A stretch of DNA of 64,000 nucleotides, from the NCBI RefSeq assembly GCF_020905295.1, contig NZ_JAJJMM010000001.1, forward strand, positions 4,154,001-4,218,000, written 5' to 3'. Position numbers and translations under genes: made by a program. This DNA is from Flavobacterium piscisymbiosum (GTDB lineage Bacteria > Bacteroidota > Bacteroidia > Flavobacteriales > Flavobacteriaceae). Positions within the stretch are counted from its first letter, which is position 1. Every line of letters starts with the position of its first letter. The notes beneath the pieces are model-generated. The model searched no databases. It was not told the DNA's origin and saw only the letters and a program-made list of their open reading frames with translations. Shown one piece after another: positions 53,889 to 62,909 of this stretch.

Positions 53889-55883
53889 TTAGTGAAAACT
53901 ATAAGTAAGATTTATAAAGGCATTGCGTCCCATTCGTGGTATTTTGTTCCAGTCTGAAAAAGTAGCGTAATATTTATCAAAAATATTTTCAATACCTGTT
54001 TGCGCTTTTATTTTGTTTTGATTCCAATTAAAGCTATAACCTGCATTGATATTAAATATCAGGTAATCGGGTGCTTTAATTTGTCCGTATACTTTTGCGA
54101 AGTTATTTTGTGCAAGATTTCCAGAGGCAAATATTCCCGCATTGATTTTTTCTTTTTTAAACTCTATTCCGGCATAATATCGGAGCGGACTTATAAAAGG
54201 AAGGTCGTTTTCCTGATCATCTTTACCCAGACTGTAGGCGATCTGTGTTTTTATATTCCAGTTTTGCAAAAAGAAGTATTCCAGATTAAAATCAGTATTA
54301 AAAATCGAAGCATAATTAATAGCGTCGTAGATTTTTACACCCGATGCTCCAATAGTCATGGGCAGTATTTTTGGATCAATTTTTCCGATGATATAATTTG
54401 AGATATGGAAATATGAAGCCGTAACTTTCGAAGTTAGTCGGCTGTTTTTAAATCCAAAAGACAAGTTTCCTTCAACAGCCTTTTCATTTTTCAAATTTGG
54501 ATTTCCTATATAATCATAAAAATCATTACTGTTATACAGATAAAAGCCATAGCCCTCAGAAACAGAAGGTGCTCTTTCGGCGTAAGCCAAACCAAATCCG
54601 AGTTCAAGTTTACCAGCATTTTTGGTATAATTTCCAGAGAGACTTTTTAAGAATCGGTTTTGTGTGGCATTCATTTCAGGATAAAAAATACGAAGGCTTT
54701 GTAGTCCAAAATCATTGGCTACTGTATTAGAATGAAAACCTAGATTAGTGCTGATTCTAAGAATGGTTTCGGGAGAGATTGTAATATTATCTTCTAATGA
54801 TAATCCGTTATATAGCGTTCGAACATCAGGCCAGGTGTACATAAACATCAGATTTTCAGTTAGATCAGCAGGATACATTGTCATCTCGGCTACCGCCTTA
54901 TTATAAAAAGAATTCAAATCGGCTAGAAATTCATGATTTTCGTGTTTTCCTTTTATTTTAGAATAAAAACCATAGGTGTCAGACCAGCCCGGCATATCCA
55001 TATGAATAGGAACTGCTGGTCTTTTAGTATCATCCATTTTATGGGTAATGGTATTAAAATATCCTTTTGTTTCCCAATCAGAAATAACACCAGAATCTGG
55101 AATGTACTTGTAACTCAATGAAATGATTTTAGCTTCTGCCAATAAAACATCCATTGGAAGCGCCGGATAGCCAACATTCACAGCTTTATCATAAATAATC
55201 GAAGTTTCCAGTACATTCTTCTTATCGATAAAATAGCCAGCATTTGCCGAAATATTGTACTTGGTAAATTGAGAAAAATTAATTTCTTTTTCGTTTCCCG
55301 CTTTGTAGTTTTCGGCATCACGATGCATAAAATCAACATGCGCAAAAAAGGTACTGTCAGTATAACCTAAAGCGGCACCAATAATCTTTTGCTGGTTATT
55401 GCTTTCATAACCAGAAGATAAACTGCCATTCCAGCCGTTTTTTCTGTGTTTATATTGATTTCGTTTTAGATCTATCGAACCTCCAATCGTAGCGCCATGA
55501 CAGCTGGCCTGCTGACCTGAGGCAACTGTTGCCTCAGATAAATTTGAAATCTCGACATAAGAAGTCACAGGATCCATTTTATCGGTACAGGCACCAAAAA
55601 TCCGCATACCATCAATTGTAATTACAGTACGCTCGGTCGACATATTGTTAATGGTAGGTTCCCATGCATATGCACCTCTTTTAATCATATTCATTTTTGA
55701 AGAACCCATTAGATAATCTTCTACAGAGGTTAACGATTTGGGCTGTTTAAGATTCAAAGGTGTTTTTTTTCCTATAACTATAATTTCATTGAGATTTACA
55801 GCTGCAAGAGTATCATTCTTTTTTTCTTGTGCCCAGCACACTGTCGAAAAGATAACTAAAAGGATCGCTGTTATATTTTTCAT
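53889..55883 (-). CDS. TonB-dependent receptor, probable copper importer (OprC/NosA-like)
   Basis: This 664-residue outer-membrane protein has a Sec signal, a plug domain and a 22-strand barrel ending in Phe-His. The plug contains CTDKM (Cys99, Met103) in FGACTDKMDPVTSY, and the barrel contains THKMDD (His281, Met283). These match the CxxxM and HxM copper ligands described for OprC of Pseudomonas. It lies next to a Met/His-rich lipoprotein and opposite the nos operon. Copper supply for NosZ, azurin and related proteins is the likely role. Confidence 0.87.
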   Translation of the reverse strand: MKNITAILLVIFSTVCWAQEKKNDTLAAVNLNEIIVIGKKTPLNLKQPKSLTSVEDYLMGSSKMNMIKRGAYAWEPTINNMSTERTVITIDGMRIFGACTDKMDPVTSYVEISNLSEATVASGQQASCHGATIGGSIDLKRNQYKHRKNGWNGSLSSGYESNNQQKIIGAALGYTDSTFFAHVDFMHRDAENYKAGNEKEINFSQFTKYNISANAGYFIDKKNVLETSIIYDKAVNVGYPALPMDVLLAEAKIISLSYKYIPDSGVISDWETKGYFNTITHKMDDTKRPAVPIHMDMPGWSDTYGFYSKIKGKHENHEFLADLNSFYNKAVAEMTMYPADLTENLMFMYTWPDVRTLYNGLSLEDNITISPETILRISTNLGFHSNTVANDFGLQSLRIFYPEMNATQNRFLKSLSGNYTKNAGKLELGFGLAYAERAPSVSEGYGFYLYNSNDFYDYIGNPNLKNEKAVEGNLSFGFKNSRLTSKVTASYFHISNYIIGKIDPKILPMTIGASGVKIYDAINYASIFNTDFNLEYFFLQNWNIKTQIAYSLGKDDQENDLPFISPLRYYAGIEFKKEKINAGIFASGNLAQNNFAKVYGQIKAPDYLIFNINAGYSFNWNQNKIKAQTGIENIFDKYYATFSDWNKIPRMGRNAFINLTYSFH

Positions 55884-55945
55884 TATAAAGTAATTATAAG
55901 AAAGAGATAAATGCTCACTATCTCTTTCTTGTTAGTATTCAATAT

Positions 55946-56797
55946 TTAGAATTCGATTTCTAAGAAAAGACTGCTTGCAGGATTTTCTGTCGTTACAGGC
56001 TCTCCTTTAAGTACATCATTCGAAGCATTTAAAAGTTGAAGATTAATTTTCCAATAGCCAGTCATAGTCAAAGAAAGTTTTCCGTTGTAAAAGCCATCGG
56101 TTGTAGATTGTGTTAAATCGGTATTATTAGGCGAACCGTGATTACCCATGCTGGGCATTCTTGGATCCATTTTTATTTTGAGATTATTCACGACAGGAAA
56201 CGTCATCATATCCTGCATTTTATAAACCCCAACGCTAATATCGTTCGTGGCTACTTTTGGGTTTTGAGGTGCGATGGAGGCAATGAGGTAACGAACGCCA
56301 TCAGATCCTTTAAAGGAGCTAACAGTTCGTTTTGCCGAAGCCTGAACTTTGATAATATCAGTAACAGTATACGAAATAGTATTAACAGTATAAGTAAGAG
56401 TCAGATCCCAATATTCAGTATCATTTTCAGCCATTTGAAAGATGATATCGCCTTCGTACAGAGTTTGTTTGTCTGAGGTTTTGGTCACAGCAGATTTTGG
56501 ACATGAATGCTCCATCATAGCCATATGCATAATTGGCAACCAGCTTATTTTGGCATCTTTAATATAGGCATTCGTTTTTTTGTCTTTAATGCTAAGTGTA
56601 ATATGATTGTAACCCTGAATTAAAGAGCCGCTTTGGGAATAGAGTTCGAAAGTATGAGTTTCATTTGATATTTCCTGAATTTTTTGAAGGCCAGCGGTTT
56701 CATCAATTGGAATCTGAGTGGAGGAATTATCATCTGAGGAGCATGAGAACAGAGAAATGGACAGAACTAAAATGGCTATGTGTTTTAAAATTTTCAT
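55946..56797 (-). CDS. Met/His-rich lipoprotein with two YtkA-like domains, probable copper binder
   Basis: This 283-residue lipoprotein (signal ending SISLFSCSSDD) has two beta-sandwich halves. Each carries a Met/His motif in the place used for copper in CopC/YtkA-type proteins: WLPIMHMAMMEHSCP (about residues 86-100) in the first half and KMDPRMPSMGNHGSP (about 210-224) in the second. It lies 62 bp upstream of the copper-type TonB receptor gene in the same direction. It may receive or relay copper at the outer membrane. Family naming is tentative. Confidence 0.72.
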   Translation of the reverse strand: MKILKHIAILVLSISLFSCSSDDNSSTQIPIDETAGLQKIQEISNETHTFELYSQSGSLIQGYNHITLSIKDKKTNAYIKDAKISWLPIMHMAMMEHSCPKSAVTKTSDKQTLYEGDIIFQMAENDTEYWDLTLTYTVNTISYTVTDIIKVQASAKRTVSSFKGSDGVRYLIASIAPQNPKVATNDISVGVYKMQDMMTFPVVNNLKIKMDPRMPSMGNHGSPNNTDLTQSTTDGFYNGKLSLTMTGYWKINLQLLNASNDVLKGEPVTTENPASSLFLEIEF

Positions 56798-56877
56798 TTG
56801 AATTTTAATTTAAATTATGAATATAAGGCTTCTGTCGAATGTAAATTCGAAGGAGAAGTAATTAGATAATCGAAAAA

Positions 56878-57249
56878 TTAATACTTGAAAATGGGGGGAT
56901 GGAATACAAAATAAGTGTTCAGATAAACGTAAAGATTTTTATATCCTGAGTTTATTTCTAAGATGACTTTTTGGTTATTTTGAAAATTAAAAACGGGAAT
57001 GTTTTCAAAGTATAGCAAAATAGTTTCCGTGATTTCACCTTTTTTCTCACTCGAGGAAGGTGTTTCATTTTTTAAGGCTTTTGCCAACTCTTTCTTCAAA
57101 TGGCATTTGCCATTACACTCTAATTTTGGAGTGTTCCTGTTTTCGCATAATTCTGCAGAAATATAATTGTAATTCAGTGCGTAATCCAAGATTGGAAATA
57201 CCGGTCTGAACAATACTGCAAAAAGGAATATGTAAATACAAAATTTCAT
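56878..57249 (-). CDS. Small anchored protein with CEN-x-CxGKC motif
   Basis: This 123-residue protein has an N-terminal hydrophobic segment and then CENRNTPKLECNGKCHLKKE (residues 36-55), with three Cys and a His that could bind copper or form a disulfide. I recall similar small proteins beside copper TonB receptors in Bacteroidetes, which is not checked. It is the first gene of the copper-uptake group and lies divergently from cytochrome c-nosZ, sharing the promoter region with the Crp/Fnr-type site. Confidence 0.65.
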   Translation of the reverse strand: MKFCIYIFLFAVLFRPVFPILDYALNYNYISAELCENRNTPKLECNGKCHLKKELAKALKNETPSSSEKKGEITETILLYFENIPVFNFQNNQKVILEINSGYKNLYVYLNTYFVFHPPIFKY

Positions 57250-57268
57250 TACCTGTATTTTGAAAGTA

Positions 57269-57276
57269 CGAAGGTA
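57269..57276 (-). promoter_or_regulatory. -7-like element of the copper-uptake genes
   Basis: The minus strand reads TACCTTCG, five of six conserved positions of TAnnTTTG. Its last base is 36.5 bp from the centre of the shared palindrome at 57297-57314, exactly mirroring the nos side. Confidence 0.45.
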
Positions 57277-57296
57277 TCATGATCTTTTTTTTCATG

Positions 57297-57314
57297 TTAT
57301 GATTATGGTCATAC
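57297..57314. promoter_or_regulatory. Crp/Fnr-type site in the divergent nos/copper promoter
   Basis: TTATGATTATGGTCATAC contains TATGA-N6-TCATA, the same half-sites as the perfect palindrome upstream of azurin-qNor. It is 60 bp before the cytochrome c start and 47 bp before the start of the divergent small protein, with -7-like boxes at 36.5 bp on both sides. Confidence 0.7.
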
Positions 57315-57334
57315 TTTATGTAATACAAGTTTTG

Positions 57335-57342
57335 GAATTTTG
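57335..57342 (+). promoter_or_regulatory. -7-like element of the nos operon
   Basis: GAATTTTG matches five of six conserved positions of TAnnTTTG, 32 bp before the cytochrome c start codon and 36.5 bp from the centre of the Crp/Fnr-type site. Confidence 0.45.
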
Positions 57343-57374
57343 ATCCAAAGTTTAACAAATTAAAAACCTTAGTA

Positions 57375-57851
57375 ATGAACAGATTATTTTTATTAGCGAT
57401 GTTTGGTTCTTTCTTGCTCGTATCGTGTGGGAAAGAAAAATCGAATACTGATCAGGATTTTTCAACTCCTACAGCTACAGAAAATACAGCCGAAGCCGAA
57501 TCATACGATCCTAAAAGAGGCCTTGGAAAATTTTCTACAGTTGAATTAGGCGCTTCCTTGGATAAGCCACTGGCTGAAAAAGGATTAAAAGTAGCCGAAG
57601 TAAAATGTACATCCTGTCACAAAACTACAGATGAAAAATTGGTAGGGCCTGGATGGAAAGGCGTTACAGGACGCAGAACTCCTCAATGGATTATGAATTT
57701 TATTACCAATCCTGATCCTATGATTGATAAAGATCCTGAATTGCAGGCTCAATTAGAACTCTGTATGATTCGTATGCCTAATCAAGGTCTGACCGATGAT
57801 GAGGCCAGAAGTGTACTCGAATACATGCGCCAGAACGACGGTGTGAAATAA
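57375..57851 (+). CDS. Cytochrome c lipoprotein of the nos operon
   Basis: This 158-residue protein has a lipoprotein signal (LAMFGSFLLVSCGKE) and one haem c domain with CTSCH (residues 78-82) and a candidate axial Met in CMIRMPNQGLT. It is probably the electron donor to the N2O reductase encoded 35 bp downstream. Gene order cytochrome c-nosZ at the head of the operon is known from clade II nos clusters of Bacteroidetes. Confidence 0.88.
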   Translation: MNRLFLLAMFGSFLLVSCGKEKSNTDQDFSTPTATENTAEAESYDPKRGLGKFSTVELGASLDKPLAEKGLKVAEVKCTSCHKTTDEKLVGPGWKGVTGRRTPQWIMNFITNPDPMIDKDPELQAQLELCMIRMPNQGLTDDEARSVLEYMRQNDGVK

Positions 57852-57886
57852 CCAGAATAAAAAATTCAAATTCAAATGAGAATGTT

Positions 57887-59860
57887 ATGAAAAATAAATT
57901 ATTAAAATCAGTTTTTGCCGTTGCGTTAGGCTGTGCCTTCTTTGTTTCCTGCAAGCCCAAGGATTCCAGCGATACTGTCGATGGAGATGCTGCGCAAAAA
58001 GTTTACGTTGCTCCAGGTAAGTATGATGAGTTCTACAATTTTGTATCTGGTGGTTTCAGCGGTCAGGTAAGTGTTTATGGACTTCCTAGCGGTAGATTGT
58101 TAAGGGTTATGCCGGTGTTCTCAGAAGATCCACAAAGTGGCTATGGTTACAGTGAAGAAACAAAAGCCATGTTGAATACTTCGCATGGTTATGTCCCGTG
58201 GGATGATCAGCATCATTTAGATTTATCTCAAACCAATGGAGAAGTTGACGGGCGCTGGCTTTTTGCCAATGCCAATAATACGCCAAGGATTGCACGTATT
58301 GACCTGAAAACTTTTAAAACAGCTGAGATAATCGAGCTTCCAAATTGTGGAGGAAACCATTCTTCTCCTTTTATCACGCAAAACACAGAGTATATTGTGG
58401 GGGCAAGCCGTTTTAGCGTTCCCGCAGATAATGACGATGGAGATGTACCCATTAATACATATAAGAAAAACTTTAAAGGACACCTTAGTTTTGTAAAAGT
58501 GGGTAAAGAAGGAGAGTTGGATCTTGCTTTTCAGATCGTAACTCCGGGTGTTAATTTTGATCTTAGTCATCCGGGGAAAAAAGAATCTCACGGTTGGTTC
58601 TTTTTCTCCTGTTACAACACTGAGCAGGCCAATACCCTGCTTGAGGTAAACGCTTCTAAAAATGATAAGGATTTTATCATGGCCGTCAATTGGAAAAAAG
58701 CTGAAGAGTATATTAAAGCTGGAAAAGGAAAACGTGTACCGGCAAATTATGTTCATAATACCTGGGATGAGAAAACCCAAACGGCTAAATCTGAAATCAA
58801 GAAAGAAGTATTGATTCTGGATGCTGCTGAACTGAAAGATATCTGTTATATGATTCCCTGTCCTAAATCTCCACACGGGTGTGATATTGATCCAACTGGT
58901 GAATATATTGTTGGAAGTGGAAAACTAGCAGCCCTTATTCCTGTATTTAGTTTTACGAAACTGAAAAATGCTATTGCCAAAAAACAATTTGATGGTAGTT
59001 ATGCAGGAATTCCTGTGATTAAGTATGAGGCCGCTCTTCATGGCGAAGTTCAAAAACCGGGTTTAGGACCGCTACATACCGAATTTGACGGAAAAGGGAA
59101 TGCCTATACTACAATGTTTGTTTCTTCTGAAGTAGTAAAATGGAGCATAAAAGATTTAAAAGTTTTAGATAGAAAAGCCACCTATTATTCTCCAGGGCAT
59201 TTAATGATTCCGGGAGGCAATACAGAGAAACCATTTGGAAAATATATGGTGGTTTATAATAAAATCACTAAAGACCGCTTTTTACCAACTGGCCCGGAAT
59301 TAGCGCAAAGTGCACAATTATTTGACATTAGCGGGGATAAAATGAAGCTTTTATTGGATTATCCAACCATTGGAGAACCTCATTATGCGCAAGGTATTCC
59401 AGCTGATAAAATACGCAATAACGGTCAATTGAAATATTACAAAATGGCAGATAATCTGCATCCTTACGTTGCCAGAGGTGAAAAAGAAACCAAAGTGGTC
59501 CGAGAGGGAAAAAAAGTACATGTTTATATGACTTGTATACGTTCGCATTTTGCTCCCGATAATATTGAAGGTATACGAGTAGGGGATGAAGTTTATTTCC
59601 ACGTTACCAATTTGGAACAGGATTGGGACGTTCCTCACGGATTTGCTATTAAAGGGGCAAATACTGCTGAGTTGCTGATCATGCCCGGAGAAACGATTAC
59701 ACTAAAATGGGTTCCTCAGAAAAAAGGAATTTTTCCATTTTATTGCACGGATTTCTGCAGTGCACTTCATCAGGAAATGCAGGGTTATGTTAGAGTTTCA
59801 CCTGCAGGAAGTAATGTGCCAATTACGTATAGTTTGGGTACGAATTTACCAAAGGAATAA
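57887..59860 (+). CDS. nosZ: Nitrous-oxide reductase NosZ, clade II
   Basis: This 657-residue enzyme reduces N2O to N2 in the periplasm. The N-terminus is a Sec lipoprotein-like signal (VALGCAFFVSCKPKD) and not a Tat signal, which marks clade II. The N-terminal beta-propeller contributes His ligands to the CuZ cluster (DDQHHLDL, GGNHSSPF, KSPHGCDI, LHTEFDGKGNAY); the C-terminal CuA domain has Cys620, Cys624, His628 and Met631 in YCTDFCSALHQEM. The active site appears complete. It is followed by its maturation genes. Confidence 0.95.
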   Translation: MKNKLLKSVFAVALGCAFFVSCKPKDSSDTVDGDAAQKVYVAPGKYDEFYNFVSGGFSGQVSVYGLPSGRLLRVMPVFSEDPQSGYGYSEETKAMLNTSHGYVPWDDQHHLDLSQTNGEVDGRWLFANANNTPRIARIDLKTFKTAEIIELPNCGGNHSSPFITQNTEYIVGASRFSVPADNDDGDVPINTYKKNFKGHLSFVKVGKEGELDLAFQIVTPGVNFDLSHPGKKESHGWFFFSCYNTEQANTLLEVNASKNDKDFIMAVNWKKAEEYIKAGKGKRVPANYVHNTWDEKTQTAKSEIKKEVLILDAAELKDICYMIPCPKSPHGCDIDPTGEYIVGSGKLAALIPVFSFTKLKNAIAKKQFDGSYAGIPVIKYEAALHGEVQKPGLGPLHTEFDGKGNAYTTMFVSSEVVKWSIKDLKVLDRKATYYSPGHLMIPGGNTEKPFGKYMVVYNKITKDRFLPTGPELAQSAQLFDISGDKMKLLLDYPTIGEPHYAQGIPADKIRNNGQLKYYKMADNLHPYVARGEKETKVVREGKKVHVYMTCIRSHFAPDNIEGIRVGDEVYFHVTNLEQDWDVPHGFAIKGANTAELLIMPGETITLKWVPQKKGIFPFYCTDFCSALHQEMQGYVRVSPAGSNVPITYSLGTNLPKE

Positions 59861-59916
59861 CTAATAACCAGTGAAGGGGACAAAGTTTTCTTTGTTCCCT
59901 TTTTATTTGAATCATC

Positions 59917-60921
59917 ATGAAAAATAAAATACTTTCAATTTTTTCAAGAGCAGTACTTTTTGTGTGTGGCTTTCTGTTAATAGGGTCCATTTTTGTTCCC
60001 ATGTGGAAAATTGAACTGACAGCTCCACAATATCCTGAAGGTTTGGTTTTAAAACTTCATGCCACAAAAATTGCAGGAGATGTAGATATTATCAACGGAT
60101 TGAATCATTATATAGGTATGAAAACACTTCATACCGAAGATTTTATCGAGTTTAAAATCCTGCCTTACATTTTAGGATTGTTTGGCATCATTGCTTTAAG
60201 CTGCTCTTTTTATGCTAAGCGAAATTCCTTGTATATATTGTTTTGTTCTTTTGTGCTTTTCGGAGTTTTAGCTGCTATTGATTTTTACCGGTGGAATTAC
60301 GACTATGGCCATAATTTAGACCCGAATGCTGCCATACGGGTTCCAGGTATGGCATACCAGCCTCCATTACTGGGCTATAAACAGTTGCTGAATTTTGGCG
60401 CTTATTCTATACCTGATATAGGTGGATGGATGCTCATTACAGTTGGTGTCTTGCTTTTTCTGGCTATAATTAAAGAGAGGAAATCAGCTTTAGGATTTAA
60501 TAAATTTTTTAGCGTTTTAATTATTGCTTCTTTTCTTTTTTCATGTTCAGGAGATAGACCAATTTCCATCAAAATAAATACAGACAATTGTGATTATTGT
60601 AAAATGGGAATAAGTGACGGTAAATATGGCTCAGAAATTATTACCCAAAAAGGACGGGCATATAAGTTTGATGATATTGCCTGTATGGTCAACTATTGTA
60701 AAGAACATTCAGATATGAAGGTTAAGAGTTATTATGTACATGATTATACAAAGGAAAATGAACTAATTCAGGCAGAAAAAGCTTTTTTTATTTCAGGCGG
60801 CACAATAAAAAGTCCGATGCATGGTAACATTGCGGCGTTCTCCACTGAAAGCCAATCACAAGCATTTGGAGCAGAATCACAGGGAACAGAGATACAATGG
60901 GCGTCAATTTTAGAAAAATAA
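59917..60921 (+). CDS. nosL: Fusion of a four-TM membrane protein with NosL
   Basis: This 334-residue protein joins two parts. Residues 1-190 form a membrane domain with four TM segments, a periplasmic loop and the pattern PGMAYQPPLLGYKQL. Residues 195 onward look like a complete NosL lipoprotein: a hydrophobic stretch ending FLFSCSG (Cys210), then NCDYCKMGISDGKYG (Cys225, Cys228, Met230), the NosL copper-binding motif, and YKFDDIACMVNYC. NosL delivers copper to NosZ. The lipobox-like Cys now lies inside the chain. It is between nosZ and nosD. Confidence 0.87.
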   Translation: MKNKILSIFSRAVLFVCGFLLIGSIFVPMWKIELTAPQYPEGLVLKLHATKIAGDVDIINGLNHYIGMKTLHTEDFIEFKILPYILGLFGIIALSCSFYAKRNSLYILFCSFVLFGVLAAIDFYRWNYDYGHNLDPNAAIRVPGMAYQPPLLGYKQLLNFGAYSIPDIGGWMLITVGVLLFLAIIKERKSALGFNKFFSVLIIASFLFSCSGDRPISIKINTDNCDYCKMGISDGKYGSEIITQKGRAYKFDDIACMVNYCKEHSDMKVKSYYVHDYTKENELIQAEKAFFISGGTIKSPMHGNIAAFSTESQSQAFGAESQGTEIQWASILEK

Positions 60922-60957
60922 TTTTGGGACGAAAATGCTAATTACAATCAATTAAAC

Positions 60958-62190
60958 ATGAAAATACTTCTCTGTCTTTGCTTCTCATTTTTTTTTACCT
61001 GTCTTCATTCTCAAAAGATTGAAGTAGGAAAAAATAGAGCCATAAAAACCATAAAAAAAGCTATACAACTGGCCAATCCCGGCGATACGGTGTTGGTTTA
61101 CAAAGGTGTTTATAGAGAAGGAAACATAGTGATAGATAAAAAAATAATATTGCAGGGAATTGGCTTTCCTATCCTCGATGGCCAAAAAAAATATGAAGTG
61201 GTTTCTATCAAAGCTGATAGTGTAACCATTGCAGGTTTTAAAGTCATAAATTCAGGGTATGCCTCCCTGAATGATCCCTGCGGTATTAAAATATATAACA
61301 AAACAGGGGTTACCATAAAAGAAAATATTCTGGAGAATAATTTTTTTGGTATTTATGTTCAAAAAGGAATTGGCTGTATTATAAAAAATAACACAATAAA
61401 AGCCCATCAAAAACAAGAGCAGCGTATTGGGAATGGCATTCATTGCTGGAAAAGTGAAAACCTGCAAATTGTCGGAAACCAAGTCTCAGGACATCGGGAC
61501 GGGATTTACTTTGAATTTGTGTCTAATTCTATTATTTGGAGGAACATCTCAAAGAGTAATATTCGATACGGACTTCATTTTATGTTTTCTAATGATGATT
61601 CGTACATCTCCAATGTGTTTAAAAATAATGGGGCAGGAGTGGCAGTCATGTTTACCAAAAATGTAAAAATGTTCCATAATTATTTTGCAGAAAACTGGGG
61701 AGATGCCGCGTATGGTTTATTGCTAAAAGAAATTTCTGATAGTTACATCATAGGAAACAAATTCATCAGAAATACTTCGGGAATTTATATGGAAGGAACC
61801 AGCCGGGTAGCCCTCTCAAAAAATATTTTTAGAGATAACGGGTGGGGTATGAAAATTCAGGCAAGCTGTATGGAAAACGAAATTTCCTTTAATAATTTTA
61901 TCGCCAATACATTTGATATAAGCACCAATGGCAGTTTAGTTCTTAACCATTTCAATAATAATTATTGGGATAAATATGAAGGTTATGACCTTAATAAGGA
62001 CGGAATTGGAGATGTACCTTTTCACCCTTTGAGCCTTTTTGCAGTGCTTACAGAAAACAATCCCTCTGCAATGTTATTATTCAGGAGCTTTATGATTACG
62101 CTTCTTGATAAGTCAGAAAAGATTCTGCCAAGTATTACCCCGGATAATTTTGTTGACCAAACCCCCGAAATGAAATCTCTTGTGTTATGA
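60958..62190 (+). CDS. nosD: NosD, N2O reductase maturation protein
   Basis: This 410-residue periplasmic protein has a Sec signal (LLCLCFSFFFTCLHSQ) and a right-handed beta-helix of CASH/pectate-lyase-like repeats (VTIKENILENNFFGIYVQ, GIYMEGTSRVALSKNIF, core parts). It works with the ABC transporter NosFY in CuZ assembly on NosZ. Its stop overlaps the start of nosF (ATGA), so the two are translationally coupled. Confidence 0.93.
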   Translation: MKILLCLCFSFFFTCLHSQKIEVGKNRAIKTIKKAIQLANPGDTVLVYKGVYREGNIVIDKKIILQGIGFPILDGQKKYEVVSIKADSVTIAGFKVINSGYASLNDPCGIKIYNKTGVTIKENILENNFFGIYVQKGIGCIIKNNTIKAHQKQEQRIGNGIHCWKSENLQIVGNQVSGHRDGIYFEFVSNSIIWRNISKSNIRYGLHFMFSNDDSYISNVFKNNGAGVAVMFTKNVKMFHNYFAENWGDAAYGLLLKEISDSYIIGNKFIRNTSGIYMEGTSRVALSKNIFRDNGWGMKIQASCMENEISFNNFIANTFDISTNGSLVLNHFNNNYWDKYEGYDLNKDGIGDVPFHPLSLFAVLTENNPSAMLLFRSFMITLLDKSEKILPSITPDNFVDQTPEMKSLVL

Positions 62191-62909
62191 TTACTTTACA
62201 AAATATAAACAAAAAATTTGGCAAGCTTCAGGTATTGCAAAATGTAAACCTGAAATTTAACGCAGGTGAGTGCATTGCACTTATTGGTCCAAATGGTTGC
62301 GGAAAAACGACCTTGATAAAATCCATCCTGGGAATGGTTTTACCGGACAGCGGTGATATTTTATTCAATAAAGAATCTATTCTTAGAAAGTTTGAATATA
62401 GAAATAATATTGGCTATATGCCTCAGATAGGCCGCTATCCAGATCATATGACTATTGGACAAATTATTGCCATGATCAAGCAAATCAGGAATTCGAAAGA
62501 CATTCTGGATGAAGATTTAGTTAAAGCTTTTAAACTTGATAAGATGGATGATAAACAAATGCGCACGCTTTCCGGCGGAACAACCCAAAAAGTAAGTGCA
62601 ACATTAGCCTTTCTTTTTAACCCTGACGTCCTTATACTTGATGAGCCAACTGCAGGATTGGATCCCCTGGCATCAGAAATCCTGAAGGAGAAAATTATTA
62701 AAGAAAAGGAAAAAGGAAAATTAATTTTGATTACCTCTCATTTGTTAAGCGAACTTGACGATATGATTACCCAGATTATTTTTATGCAGGATGGTAAAGT
62801 GCATTTTCATAGAAATATAAACGAACTGCTTGAATCAACGGGTGAAATCAAAATTTCAAAAGCCATATCTAAAATTTTAAAGCAAAAGAGTCATGAACAG
62901 GATCATTAA
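62187..62909 (+). CDS. nosF: NosF, ABC transporter ATP-binding subunit
   Basis: This 240-residue ATPase has Walker A GPNGCGKTT (residues 34-42), signature LSGGTTQK, Walker B VLILDEPTAGLDP and a switch His in ITSHLLSEL. With NosY it powers the step needed for copper-sulfide cluster assembly in NosZ. It overlaps nosD by 4 bp and nosY by 17 bp. Confidence 0.93.
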   Translation: MITLQNINKKFGKLQVLQNVNLKFNAGECIALIGPNGCGKTTLIKSILGMVLPDSGDILFNKESILRKFEYRNNIGYMPQIGRYPDHMTIGQIIAMIKQIRNSKDILDEDLVKAFKLDKMDDKQMRTLSGGTTQKVSATLAFLFNPDVLILDEPTAGLDPLASEILKEKIIKEKEKGKLILITSHLLSELDDMITQIIFMQDGKVHFHRNINELLESTGEIKISKAISKILKQKSHEQDH

